Below are positions 40,473-52,683 of a stretch of DNA of 64,000 nucleotides, piece by piece. The translations under genes and the position numbers were made by a program. This stretch comes from Drosophila miranda (taxonomy: Eukaryota; Arthropoda; Insecta; Diptera; Drosophilidae): contig NC_046676.1 of assembly GCF_003369915.1 (NCBI RefSeq), forward strand, positions 14,180,001 through 14,244,000, given 5' to 3'. How positions within the stretch are numbered: position 1 is the stretch's first letter; the number at the start of each line of letters is the position of its first letter. The notes under the pieces are model-generated. The model was not told where the DNA came from. It ran no database searches and worked only from the letters and a program-made list of their open reading frames with translations.

Positions 40473-43400
40473 CTCCCAAGTACCAAACAGCCTATGCCTG
40501 CGAGGGCAAGAAACTGACCATTGAGTGCGAGCAAGGAGAGCTAATCAATCTGATACGGGCCAACTATGGACGCTTCTCAATTACCATATGCAACGATCAT
40601 GGCAACGTGGAATGGAGTGTTAACTGCATGTTTCCCAAGTCCCTCACGGTTCTGAATTCAAGGTAAGTCGTAAAACTGAACTGCGTGACGGGAGCCCGTT
40701 CTCCAATCCAATTCCAATTGCAGATGTGCTCACAAGAACAGTTGCAGTGTGCTGGCGGCGACCAGCATGTTCGGGGACCCCTGTCCCGGCACACACAAAT
40801 ATCTCGAGGCACATTATCAGTGCGTTTCGGCGGCGCAGACGTCGACCACGACGAACAGACCCAGTCCACCGCCATGGGTGCTGAACAATGGGCCGCCAAT
40901 CTTTGGCAATGGCAGCGGTCTGATACATCCGACGAATATCGGCGGCGGATCTGGAGGTGCGTCTGCTCCGCCCCGTCTGCCGACGTTGCCTGGCGTGGTG
41001 GGAATCAATGGAAACGGTGGCATGTTTAATGTACCACCACCTGCCACGCATGCCACGCCGCCGGGCAGCACAGCCACCCTGCCGGGCGGACGTCTCAAGG
41101 GAGTAGCGACCTCCACCACTACCACCAAGCATCCAGCTGGTCGTCGCGATGGTCTACCGCCGCCGCCACAGCTCCATCACCATCACAACCATCACACAGA
41201 CGAGACCACGCCCACCAAGCCCAGCGGCAAGGTTCCAGCTGCAAGCAATGCCACAGCACCCTCAAATACTCGCATCCTAACTGGAGTAGGAGGAGGTGGA
41301 ACTGATGATGGAACGCTTCTAACCACAAAGAGCTCTCCCAATCGGACTCCGGGAACAGCGGCCAGTGGCCCATCGGTGTCAAGCAACGGAAGCGCTGTAC
41401 GAACCATAAATAACATCAATCTAAATGCTGCTGGCATGGCCGGAGCCGATGACGAGACCAAGCTCTTCTGTGGTCCCACCCATGCCAGGAATCTCTTCTG
41501 GAACATGACCCGTGTGGGGGATGTGAATGTTCAGCCGTGCCCGGGCGGTGCCGCCGGCATTGCCAAATGGCGCTGTGTGCTGATGAAACGAATGCCAGAT
41601 TCAAGCTTCGATGAGGACGATGAAGAAATGGCTGGGACCAGCACCACGACCCCCATGCCCACCAGTGGCGACTGCCTGCACAATAGCAGCAGCTGTGAGC
41701 CGCCAGTGACCATGGCCCACAAGGTCAATCAGCGTCTGCGAAACTTTGAGCCCACCTGGCATCCACTAACGCCAGATCTAACGCAGTGTCGCAGCCTGTG
41801 GCTAAACAATCTGGAGATGCGAGTGAACCAACGAGACTCTTCTCTGATTTCCATTGCCAATGACATGTCCGAGGTTACGAGCAGCAAAACCCTCTACGGC
41901 GGGGACATGCTGGTCACCACCAAGATCATCCAAACCGTGTCCGAGAAAATGCTGCACGACAAGGAGACTTTCCCCGATCAGCGGCAGAGGGAGGCTATGA
42001 TCATGGAACTCCTGCATTGTGTGGTTAAAACTGGCTCTAACTTGCTGGATGAGTCGCAGCTGTCTTCGTGGCTGGATCTCAATCCTGAGGATCAAATGCG
42101 TGTGGCCACATCCCTGCTAACAGGCTTGGAATACAATGCCTTCCTTCTGGCCGATACGATTATCAGGGAGCGCAGTGTGGTGCAAAAAGTCAAGAATATA
42201 TGTAAGTAGCTTCTCTCTGGGGGATGACAATTCATCAATATTATCATCACACAATCTCCGTCTCTCTCTGTAGTGCTCTCGGTCCGAGTTTTGGAAACGA
42301 AAACAATCCAATCCAGCGTGGTCTTCCCGGACTCTGATCAGTGGCCTATCAGCTCTGACCGCATCGAATTGCCCCGAGCTGCACTCATTGAGAATAGCGA
42401 AGGCGGCCTGGTGCGTATTGTATTTGCCGCCTTTGATCGCCTGGAGTCCATACTGAAGCCCAGCTATGATCACTTTGACCTGAAGAGCTCTCGCAGCTAT
42501 GGTAAGTCCCAAAGTAACTCCGAATATAATACAAGTGAATAATCAAATATTTGCCTTAGTGCGCAACACAGCAATCTTGACCAACGATAGCGATGCTAGT
42601 GCGGGGGATTTGCAGCAGCGCTTGCGCATATTAAACAGCAAGGTGATCTCGGCCAGTTTGGGCAAGGGCCGACATATACAGCTCTCGCAACCCATTACCC
42701 TGACGCTAAAGCATTTGAAAACGGAGAATGTGACCAATCCCACCTGTGTGTTCTGGAACTATATTGATCAGTGAGTGTCCAAAGTATTTGTAGGTTGTGT
42801 GTTCATTTGATATTCAACAATTGCTTTTTCTTGTGTAGTGCCTGGTCTGCCAACGGTTGCAGTTTGGAGTCAACCAATCGCACGCACAGCGTCTGCAGCT
42901 GCAATCATCTAACCAACTTCGCCATACTCATGGATGTGGTGGATGAGCACCAGCACTCGCTGTTCACAATGTTCGATGGGAATATGCGCATCTTTATCTA
43001 CATCAGCATCGCCATCTGTGTGGTCTTTATAGTTATTGCACTGCTGACATTGAAGCTTTTCAATGGGGTATTTGTCAAGGTAAGAAACGCCACAAGTCCG
43101 TTGCCCCATCAGCGGGCGGGCAGCAGGCGCCAGCAGAATAATATTCGCGATCAGACACACGAGTCCTTGACCTTGACCACGCCCAGCAGCCAGACGAATG
43201 TCGCCACACCAAGTCACACCAATACAAACTTTATTCAACACAATTCCATTCGCAACTCACATCGCAACAACTTGAATTACAATGTCCAACAGCAGCAACA
43301 GCAACAGCAGCACCAGCAACAAGTTGTGGCAGCTGCTGCTGCTGCTGTGGTGCTGTCCAACCAGCCCCAACGAGCCATGCAAATGAATAACCTAAATCTG

Positions 43401-46400
43401 AATCTGCACCATCATGGCCAGCAAACGGCGGCGGCTGCAGCAGCTGCTGCTTCGATTGCTGCTGCACTGCAGCAGCATGCTGCCCAGGCCAACAATCCTG
43501 TGTCCAGCAATAATCTGAACATTAGCCACAACTATCTGCAAGCCAGGCAGCAGCAGCAGCATCAGCACCAGATGCAGCAGCAGGCACAGCAGCAGCAACA
43601 GCACCCACACCGCAACCACAATCTGAATGTGGACGGCAACGTCATGGACAACACGAACAACATTATAATGCAGGCCAATATGGATGATTTACAATATAAG
43701 TGGTGGTGGTGGTGAAAAAGAAGAGAAGCAAGCATAAACCGTAGGCTAGGCTAGGCTCTCTATTCGTAGATATATGTATGTATGTATTTATGATCAAGAG
43801 AGACATGTGATATAATGCTTAAGTAACTCAAATTATTCATGAAACGTATGCTCTGAGACAAACTAATTCAATCATAAGACTCGGAAGCTACGCAGGAAAG
43901 CGATTAGGATTTACGAATTAATCCAGATTTATCTTCGCTTGACAGCATCAGCTTTCACTTGAAGACTTTCCCAGTTCAGTTATATGTAGTTCTATATCGT
44001 AGTAATTTGTCATAGTCTAAGTTTAGTGTCCTTTTTTCGAAGCCTCCATACATTTTTGAGGTAATTTTAAATTGATGTCTGTGTTCACTTACCCAAACGA
44101 TTCATATCATCATCTGTTAGCATGTTTTATTTTTATTACAATAATTATCTATCCTTTTGAGTGTATTCCTAATCCCGTTGTGTGCATTTTCATTGTCTAA
44201 CAAATTAAACCTAGACATCGTACCATTGATATAATTCCTTTATTCATTTCCAATTTTCTTTTGTATGTATTTAATTAATAAAATATACAAATGTTGCTAA
44301 TTTTGTCCTGTAAAACTTGCATTTTGTGTGTTTGTTTATTTGATTATCTTTTAATTTTTCGTTTGTACATACATATGTATCTTCCATTTTGTTTTTCTTG
44401 TTTCGTGTCTTGTTCTATATCTAACTTTATGCGCTATATTTTCTTTATTAGTCTTATTAATTTTACATAGTTTTTCTTTTTTTTTTTTTGACATTTCACC
44501 ACCAACCACCAAAATTATTGTAAATCAAATACTAAACTAAGTTTGAGCATCGAATTTTTAAACGCAGTCAATTTATGACGTTCTTTAGGGAGGGGTGAGG
44601 GGCATTCCTCTTTCTATTTCTTCTTCTGCCTGGCCTGCTCGCAGCTTGGAATCCAACACCCAAAACTTATCCCCATTTTCTACTCTATTTCTTCTCGATA
44701 TTCTAGTCTGCACGCACCTCGATTTATATCAACATTTATATTTGCTTGCTGGCCATTGAGCTGCTCTTTCTACTGGGCATTGAACAGACCGAAACAAGCA
44801 TCTTCTGTGGTTTCATAACCGTTTTCCTCCACTGTGCCATACTCTCTGGCACCTCCTGGTTCTGCTACGAAGGTAAGCCAACCGCTTCTGCCACTCTATG
44901 TAAAGAAATTCCCACAGCTTTAACATCCTATCCACACCTGTAGCCTTCCATTCGTACTCCACTCTCACTTCGGACGAGCTGCTCCTGGAGGTGGATCAGA
45001 CACCGAAAGTGAACTGCTATTACCTGCTGTCCTATGGCTTGTCGTTGAGCGTGGTGGCCATATCGCTGGTCATTAATCCCAGCACTTACACCCAAAACGA
45101 TTATTGCGTCCTTATGGAGGCCAATGCTGTGTTCTATGCCACCTTTGTTGCTCCAGTGCTTATCTTCTTTATGGTAAGCTCCCATAAAAACCATCTTGGA
45201 AAAACCCAATCAATACCGCCAATAATCTTCTCAGGCTGCCATTGGATACACCTTCCTCTCCTGGATTATCATGTGCCGCAAGAGTCGGACCGGATTGAAG
45301 ACCAAAGAGCACACACGCCTTGCCACTGTTCGGTAAGATCTCTCACACTTTCCGTCGATAGCCGATGGGATAATCTTTTGGTGCTGTCTCCTTGATTGCA
45401 GCTTCGACATACGTTGCTCGTTTGTGTTCTTCCTGCTGCTCAGCGCTGTTTGGTGCTCAGCCTATTTCTATTTGCGCGGAGCTAAAATGGATGAGGACGT
45501 GACCGGCATCTATGGATATAACTTCATCTGTTTCAACACCCTCTTGGGACTCTATATCTTTGTGTTCCATTGCATCCAGAATGAGAAAATTCGCCGAGAG
45601 TATCGCAAATATGTGCGACAGCACGCATGGCTTCCCAAGTGTCTGCGTTGCTCCAAGACCTCAATTTCTTCAGGTATAGTGGCCGGAGGTGGTACTGGAC
45701 TTGGTGGCACCAACGCTGGAACGCTATGCAGCGTTTCGACTGCAAAGAAATCCAAACTACCGTTGGGGACAAATGATGACGCCCACGACGAGCAGCAGCA
45801 GCAGCAGCAGCATATGTCGGCTACCGAAGATGCCATCATGGGCGCCAGTTCCGATTGTGAGCTCAACGAAGCCCAGCAGAGACGCACATTAAAGAGCGGA
45901 CTAATAACGGGCACCCTGCAGCCATCTCAGTCTCTTGGCGGTCATGTAGTGCTGGAAAGAGGAAATACTTTGCGCTCCACCGGTCATGCATCGCCAACGA
46001 GCTCGGCAGGATCAACTCACCTGATATTCGCCCACAAGCAGCAGCAGCAACAGCCACCTTTGGGGGAGGCCTATTACCACCAACCGGACTACTACAGCTG
46101 GAAGCAGACGGCTGGCGGGATGAAGGCCCAAAGGGAGTACTACAACAACGCTGGGGCAGCAACATCCTCTCCGCAGCAGGCCCATGAGGTGTTCTACTGG
46201 ACGCAAAAGCCAAACAGCCAGCATGGCAAGAAAAAGAGGGGTGGCGTAGGAGCTATTCCGGCCTCTCCGAGTGGTTCCCTGCACAGCCGGGCCACTGCAG
46301 CCTCCCAAGTGCTGTTCTATCCATCGTACAAGAAGACCAAGCCAGGACAACAAGCACATCCGCACTATGCAGAGGCCCTGGACCCACCACAGCCACCAAA

Positions 46401-47656
46401 CGCTGCTGCCTATTATCAACAGCAGCAGCAGCTGCGCCAACAAAGGCAACAACAGCAGCAGCAACTCTCCTCCGATGAGGAGCAGGCCGAGCAGCATGCT
46501 CATCTGTTGCACTTGCAGCATCAGCAACAACAGCAGCAGCAGCGACGAGCTGGTGGCCAGCAACAGCTCCCTGCTCCGCCGCCGCACATGGCGCAGTATC
46601 AGCAGGAGTTCATGCAGCGTCAATATAGAAATAAGCATTCCAACTGTGATCTGGGCGATGCCTACTATAATCAAGGCAGTGTCGGCGGAGCGGATGGCGG
46701 GCCTGTGTACGAGGAGATACTCAGTAATCGCAACTCTGATGCCCAGCACTACGAAGTGGGTGACTTTGATGTGGATGAGGTCTATAACAACAGCGTGGGC
46801 ACCGGCGTTTTTAACAACATGCGTGCGGCAGTGGCTGCTGGCGGTAGTCGCTATGGTGGCAGTCTAAGTGGAGGTAGTGTCTCATCCCGAAACCAACAGC
46901 AGCAGCAACATTCGCTGGCGCAGCCAATATCTGCGAGACGTTGCACTGCCGACGAGGACGACGACGAGGATGAGGATGATGAAGAGACAACTGCCGCAGA
47001 GCAACTGCACGATGGCGTCTGTGATGAGGAGGAGGAAGACGAGGAAAGCGATATGGAGGATGATTCGCACGGGTTACCACCCCAAAGTGCTGAGCGAATG
47101 CGTCGATTAATGGCGCTACAGGATGAGGACTTTAAACGGCGGTTTCAGTAAGTTACTAACGCAAAGATCGAATTCAGGGAAAAAGGCAACAAGTAAATTT
47201 CAATCCTACTTTAGGCGTCAGCAGCGCAAGCATGGAGCGCCCGTTGATTATGGAACGCAACCCCCCGGAACAGCGCAAGCAGTAATAGAAGGAGCGCACC
47301 CAGAACGCAATGGTGCGGTTTTTGGGGTTAGCGGCGGCGTTGGTGAGGGCTCCATGCGGGGCGCGCTTAGGCAACAGCAGCAACAGCATGCCAAGTCACC
47401 GAGCGCCCGTTTGGCGGTAAACGAGCTATTTGGTCACGGCAACGCCGGACCACCGCTGCCACCTGCCAATCAGACGCCTGCACAGAAGCGGCAACAGCTT
47501 CAGAAACTATCACCGCAGTCCACAACATCATCGTCGTCGCATACATCACACAGTAACCCCCATTCGCATCCCCCTCACCATCAACAGCGTCATCTATCGG
47601 CCATGCTGGATGAGAACAACACGGTGCGCTGCTACCTTGAGCCGCTTGCAAAGTAG
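40473..47656 (+). CDS. Cirl: Latrophilin Cirl, adhesion G protein-coupled receptor (first exon not placed)
   Basis: Calcium-independent receptor for latrotoxin, an adhesion GPCR that tunes mechanosensory neurons. Exons: 40473-40662, 40724-42201, 42274-42501, 42560-42770, 42839-43079, 44707-44872, 44944-45173, 45235-45332, 45402-47147, 47215-47656; joins stay in frame over 1675 residues. Domains in order: RBL/SUEL lectin ([18 protein letters not shown]...); a Ser/Thr/Pro/Gly-rich, glycosylatable linker; hormone receptor motif ([14 protein letters not shown]...KWRC); GAIN domain; GPS ending [15 protein letters not shown], where autoproteolysis occurs between Leu and Thr; seven transmembrane helices from 42960 to about 45590; a 700-residue cytoplasmic tail with poly-Q, acidic ([11 protein letters not shown]) and Pro-rich parts, ending LEPLAK. 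N-terminal signal sequence is not identified. A second form stopping after TM1 is described separately. Confidence 0.97.
43080..43715 (+). CDS. Cirl: Read-through extension of the Cirl TM1 exon, alternative one-TM terminus
   Basis: If the donor at 43080 (AAG|GTAAGA) is not used, the frame continues for 211 codons to TGA at 43713-43715. The tail would follow TM1 directly and is cytoplasmic: [14 protein letters not shown]..., then poly-Q and poly-A runs, [14 protein letters not shown], and a terminal KWWWW. An AATAAA at 44277-44282 lies in the same intron, as a separate 3' end would need. It would make a receptor with lectin, HRM, GAIN/GPS and a single transmembrane helix. Splice choice is inference; only the open frame and poly(A) signal are seen. 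Confidence 0.5.
   Translation, partial: VRNATSPLPHQRAGSRRQQNNIRDQTHESLTLTTPSSQTNVATPSHTNTNFIQHNSIRNSHRNNLNYNVQQQQQQQQHQQQVVAAAAAAVVLSNQPQRAMQMNNLNLNLHHHGQQTAAAAAAAASIAAALQQHAAQANNPVSSNNLNISHNYLQARQQQQHQHQMQQQAQQQQQHPHRNHNLNVDGNVMDNTNNIIMQANMDDLQYKWWWW
43716..44706 (+). other. Cirl intron 5 remainder
   Basis: AT-rich, with repeated ATGTATGTATGTATTT near 43770. Apart from the poly(A) signal I see no further feature. Confidence 0.6.
44277..44282 (+). terminator. Poly(A) signal inside the Cirl intron
   Basis: AATAAA about 560 bases after the stop of the read-through frame. Supports, but does not prove, a short Cirl transcript. Confidence 0.45.
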
Positions 47657-49339
47657 GGCAGCGCAGCCACTGGATACCCGGAACAGTCTTAGGCAAAAAT
47701 TGTAGCTTAGGGTCTCTAGCTATACCTAGTATTAGTCGTTAGTCGAAAATATGGAGCATTGTGTGAAACAACATGCTGTCATACTATACGTGCAGTGATT
47801 CTAGAATCCCAAAACTTTATGAATGTATATGTAATAACTCAAATCTAGACGATAGGCCAACAACAGAAGACACATAGAAAAACACACGAAGACCAGACCC
47901 AACACACGGAGCAATGCAAGCTTAACCTAAATATAGGAGGGACTTGATTTGTCTGTCCTTCAACTTGCATGCATTTTATACCAACTTCGAAATCGATCTA
48001 TTATGATATATAAATGTATGTACTATATGTATAATGTATTGTAATACATGTCACCACATGCCATTTTAAGTAGATTATCAATAATATTAAACAAAACCCA
48101 AATATATATATGAATGTGTATGTATAAGATCTGAGAACTGTAAATGTACATTATCTATTGAATGCTGGCGGATTATGTTTTATGTATTTTGTAAGGAATC
48201 AATTGTTTATTTGATTTGCCGCTGATTATTATCGTAAGATATATAGATATAGACACACGCAGGCTTAAGATTTGTTTCACGTTTCATTCACCAAAAACAG
48301 AAGAAAACGTGCTTTAAGAACTTTCGTTGAAAAGGTCTACTTTTTAATTTTGTATCTTTGTATTATCCAACTGCCGCTTTACACCTCTGAACCAAATATT
48401 CCTTCCAATTACGAAGCAAATGTTAAGAAACGATTTTGAGCGGAATTCTAATGCCATTTTTTTGTTGCATCTGTATTTCTTTTATGTTTTATGCGATCCA
48501 GAGCGAAGCATTTCAAGTGTACATTTTCATCAACATAGATGCTTTAAGCACACACACATGAAGGCATTTATTTTGTATTTTTTTGAAGAGAACTCTTAAT
48601 TGCTTTATTATTTATATAATACCTATATACTGAAAGATAAATAAATCGAATGCAATGCTATGTAAATGACTTGGATATTAAATGGCAGGCATACGACGGG
48701 AAAACGAAAGACAGCATACAAAAGAATACCTATCTAGCAAAGAAAGATTTCAACCAAACCTCACTTGTTAACTAGGAACTAACTGTAAAGCTCTTTGAAC
48801 ATTAGCTAACTAATACACATACTCTAAACGGTACGGTATTATCAAGAGAAACCTTCGCTCCCTAGAGAATTTCACGCATGTGTACAAAAAAAAAACAAAT
48901 AAAATAAAGTGCAAAACCAAAAGATAACTATATACATATTATATGTTGTATCTACCATGCTAAGGATCTCCTCCTAACTCTATCCCCATTAGACCCGATC
49001 CCACAGCAACAGGAAACCTTTTCCCTACTACAGAAAGAAAATAAATAAATGTATTACGATAGTTAATGGCAAGGCACACACACAGAGGATAAAGATAGTT
49101 ATTAAGCACCCACATCATGCAAATTGTATAAGCAAAACCAAATTAACGTAAATCAGCTAATAACATAAAACTCAAATTAGTGTAAATGATTTCAAACCTA
49201 TAGAATGCCGCGCAGGTCTGATTGAACACAAGCAAAGGACTCTAGAAAAAGACCCTAACTGAACAGAAAAAAGATATTGAATGTATTGCGCCTGCTAGTA
49301 CTTAACGTATATTAAACAAGAATATATTGCAGATAAAAT

Positions 49340-49371
<32 letters not shown>

Positions 49372-50164
49372 CGTGTGAGTACTTTGATTATCCACCAAAA
49401 TGCAAAAAAAACTATTGTCTCTACATGTTTACTTTCTTCGAGAAACCGGACTACAAACGTTTGAAATAAACCAAAGCAAGACACCACACCCCATCAAACT
49501 GTATGAAAAAGCCCGAGGAAATGTTTATGTACACAATTTTTTCTATTTAAGACCAATTAAAAAGTATTTCATTTGAATGTAAATGGAAAATCCGAGTTCT
49601 AATTTGGTTGGGCCGGGACTGAGTAAACATGAAACGTAATGGATTCTATTCCACCAACTGCCAGAATAAATTATTAAATACAGTTTCGGTTAAGTGGGCC
49701 GTTAAATTATTTGAATCATGTTTTAAATATTTGTTCAGTGCTGCCCATCTATGCGGACTGCCAACTGGTGGTAATTACTTACAGGGCTCCCGCTTGCGGT
49801 CTAGAATTTAGAAATTTCCATACGCAGGTTTTTTGAATTTCCGCTCTCAATTCGTACTTCCGTACGTCATTTATTCCAATGGATTGCATTTAAATCATTT
49901 TCGCTCATTCACGCTTGAGTTTTGTGGGACTTTTTTGGGATTTCCTCTGGAATTTGTTGCATACCCTGGGAAAATTTTTGCTAAAATCTATTTTTGTTTG
50001 ACCTATTTCGATATAACCTTTTTTTACGCAAAATCTAATAAAATCAAGTATTAAGATTAAATGAGTTAGGTAGAAAAATGATTCATCAATCGTATAAAAC
50101 TATGTGGGCATGGCTAAATGTTCTATATAGCTAATAATATTCGACGGAACATCAAAATCTAGCA
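47657..50164 (+). other. Cirl 3' untranslated region and intergenic sequence
   Basis: AT-rich sequence after the Cirl stop with several AATAAA motifs (for example near 48640, 48898 and 49040) that could end the transcript, and a (TA)n run at 49342-49371. From about 49970 it becomes the dispersed repeat. Confidence 0.6.
49342..49371. repeat. (TA)n microsatellite
   Basis: Perfect TATATA run of about 28 bases in the Cirl 3' region. Confidence 0.9.
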
Positions 50165-50425
50165 ATATGCTTTCCAATCCTGGACGCAGAACGATTAACC
50201 TATTATAAACCAAGGGGGTGTTTCAATTTTCCACCGAAAATAAGGAAAATTTAAAAATGTTAGCGCAGTTCAGGTGAAAGATATCGTGGTTATTTTTTAA
50301 GTTCAGACGAAAGACGGGATGAATCTACAAGAAGAATTCACAATCGTGAATATTCTCGGCCATTTACCTCAAGTAGTTCAACTATTTAAAAAGAGGGGGC
50401 TTAAGTGGGCTAAGTTTTCATTATA
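49965..50425 (+). repeat. Dispersed AT-rich repeat, copy 7, ending at the Vps25 promoter
   Basis: Order of blocks: TTTTTGTTTGACCTATTTCG, ACGCAAAATCTAATAAAATC, GATTCATCAATCGTATAAAA, TAATATTCGACGGAACATC, then the second block TTCCAATCCTGGACGCAGAACG to GGGGGCTTAAGTGGGCTAAG. Matches copy 8 over nearly its whole length. Ends about 65 bases before the Vps25 ATG. Confidence 0.85.
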
Positions 50426-50439
50426 CGAGACGCTATATC

Positions 50440-50449
50440 AACAGCTGTT
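50440..50449 (+). promoter_or_regulatory. AACAGCTGTT E-box-like core promoter element
   Basis: AACAGCTGTT matches the E-box-like motif often found in fly housekeeping core promoters. It lies 38 bases upstream of the Vps25 ATG, right after the repeat end. Confidence 0.5.
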
Positions 50450-50486
50450 TGAGATTGTTCATTAAATTAAGTTAAAATAAACAAAT

Positions 50487-51063
50487 ATGACTGAATTCCA
50501 ATGGCCCTGGGAGTACACATTTCCACCGTTCTTCACGTAAGGCAATTTACAAATACTTGAATCATGCATTATTCAACTTTCCCGACAGTTTGCAGCCGCA
50601 CGAAGAAACCAGACAGCAGCAGTTGAAGGTCTGGACGGATCTCTTTCTCAAATACCTCAAGCATACGAATAAGTTTTCACTCAGCATCAACGAACAGAGC
50701 TTGCCTCTATTCCACAATGAGTCTATTCAGCGACGCCTTTCGCCGGAGCTCATACTAGTGATACTGGAGCAACTGCAGCGGAGTGGGCATGCAACTGCTT
50801 TGGACAAACGTCGCCAGGAGTGGCAAGTGTATTGGTACACGCTGGAGGCGTATGGGAACATGGTATACGATTGGATACAGGAGACGGGCCAGACCAACAG
50901 CATTTGCACCCTGTACGAAATAGCTTCTGGCGAGAGCACCACTCAGATGGATTTCCATGGCGTGGATGAGTCAGTGCTCCTAAATGCACTACGACTGCTG
51001 GAAGAGAAGGGCAGATGTGAGCTAATTGAGATAGATGGCAGCCATGGTGTCAAATTCTTCTAA
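50487..51063 (+). CDS. Vps25: ESCRT-II subunit Vps25
   Basis: 174-residue protein, the usual Vps25 length. Exons 50487-50536 and 50589-51063 (phase 2 join; 52-base intron). It starts MTEFQWPWEYTFPPFFT, the aromatic/proline-rich N-terminal motif by which Vps25 binds Vps22/Vps36, followed by two winged-helix domains (QQQLKVWTDLFLKYLKHTN… and TLYEIASGE…VLLNALRLLEEKGRCELIE). Vps25 is present in two copies in ESCRT-II and bridges to ESCRT-III in sorting ubiquitinated cargo at endosomes; fly mutants are known to overgrow. The start was chosen because the exon reads the conserved motif with the A of ATG preceded by CAAAT. Confidence 0.96.
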
Positions 51064-51778
51064 GTGTTTTGTAAATGTATTCTCTCGACTGTGGCTTTTA
51101 AAATGAACAAAAAAGAAAGCGTTGCCGGTCCCACAAAGAATGACCATTAATGTACTATGTACCCATATTTTAAAGTAATATCAATAGACTAGTCGATATA
51201 TGTTAGCCATATCCATCTGAAGATATACTGTCACAGGAAGTTCTTTTCAGCTTACTGCTTTCTTAAGAGAATTTCCATCGCAATTTTTAAAGCATATATA
51301 AATGTATCGAGATGAATGAATGCACTTTCTATAAAAGTGGACACAAACAGTTTCAATTTGGCTATAAAAATCATCAGCTTTCTGAAGGGCAATGCCTAGC
51401 AGAGATGGCAACTGTGTGCGCTCCAATTTGGGCACTTTTAATGCAATTCTGCAGTGCATTATACCGAGCCTGGGCAGCTACTATTAGCTGCTGCATATCG
51501 GTAACAACTACGATGCCCACCGTATTCCCGGCACTCCCGCCGTGATCGCAGTGCAAGCGTCTGTGGACGATGTGAATATGGAGTCGCATAAGCTGAAGCT
51601 CCTGGTCGACGAAAGCTCCTTTGAGAAGTAGTAAACTTTATTGTAAAGATTCGTTTGTAATTGATTGTTATAAACACGATTGTTAAGTAAATGCATTGGT
51701 ATGTGCTAAATTAATACTATAATATTGATATAATTGAGATCCAACTATTCGAGTGCTGACTAATGAGGATTGACAGTG
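51064..51778. other. Vps25-DHHC intergenic region with an unexplained coding-like segment
   Basis: Mostly AT-rich; the segment 51488-51631 is more GC-rich and can read an open stretch ending TAG (see separate entry). Confidence 0.5.
51488..51631 (+). pseudogene. Unidentified coding-like fragment
   Basis: After an in-frame TAG, a 46-codon stretch reads LLHIGNNYDAHRIPGTP...DESSFEK and stops at TAG. Its codon choice and composition look coding, unlike its AT-rich surroundings. An AG just before it could be an acceptor, but no matching upstream exon is seen. It could be a terminal exon of an unrecognised small gene, or a remnant. I do not recognise the family. Confidence 0.25.
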
Positions 51779-52683
51779 TTAATCCTCTTTCGTTAGATGT
51801 GTGAGAACCGGCTCCCAGTTGATGCCATCGTGAGGCAGCTCGCTGTGCACAAACGGTGATAACCACGTCAAGTACATGCGCCTGCCGAAAATCATTTCCA
51901 TGTTAGCCCGCATCCCGAGGTCGTAGTTGCGACTGCGGCGCTCCTTTGCCACCGAACCCAATTTTAATATAGGCCAGTGGTAGACTAGTAGTAGACTAGT
52001 GGATATACCGAAGGCCAGCCAAGTGAGTAGGTATGTAAGTAAATAAAAGCTTTCCCAGCTGGGGCTCAGAGTGAGGCTCACAGCGGGCACAAACACTGTG
52101 ATCAGGGTGAATGGCCTATAATAGAAGTCGAAATGGACATTCCACAGATAGATGCCGCCCAGGATGCCCGCAACGAAAGACCCAATCATCAGATACAGTA
52201 GAAAGTAGACGAAATAGCGGTAATTGTGATGTCCAATGCAACAGCAGGTAAAGCGGCAATGATGGTCCCGCTTTAACACACACACGTTACAGACCTCACA
52301 GTGCCAGGACCGGGGTGGCACTAGCGCCTGGCACTCGTTGCACATATGCCAACGGGCTCGCAGATCGGGATCCAGAGGCGGCTTCAGAAGCTCCACTAAA
52401 AGGCAAACTTTGTAATCGCATTTGGAGCAGCAAGATTGTACTTACTTCTAATTGTGGTGTCCACCAGCATGCAGGCGAGTAAATTCGCGGTGATGTTAAA
52501 TATCAGAAACTGAGCGGCCACCCAAATCACCGTGTACCAGAAGCTGCCGACTCCAAACAACTCCGGCAGCACAAGAGTCATATGGAAGACATATGTGACG
52601 GGGATAAACACCACCAACAGTAGTAAGCACGACAAATCAGCGAAGCATCGCGGTCGAACATGGTCCCATGAACGCAAAATCAT
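51779..52683 (-). CDS. DHHC-type protein S-acyltransferase
   Basis: 284-residue polytopic membrane enzyme. Exons 52446-52683 and 51779-52395 (50-base intron; A|TG join gives Met80). The start is the first in-frame ATG (MILRSWDHVRPRC). Two N-terminal membrane spans (LSCLLLLVVFIPVTYVFH, WVAAQFLIFNITANLLAC) precede the Cys-rich domain CNECQALVPPRSWHCEVCNV, with an intact DHHC at residues 123-126 (LKRDHHCRFT), then CCIGHHNYRYFVYF and two further spans. The catalytic Cys takes up palmitate from acyl-CoA and passes it to protein substrates. Overall form resembles ZDHHC24-like fly enzymes (one of the many CG-numbered paralogues), but I cannot pick which. It is convergent with Vps25 and divergent from Qsox1. 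Confidence 0.9.

Noticed and set aside
40749..42209. Independent gene starting at 40749
   Set aside because: It begins at an internal GTG of Cirl exon 2; splice-linked to the lectin exon.
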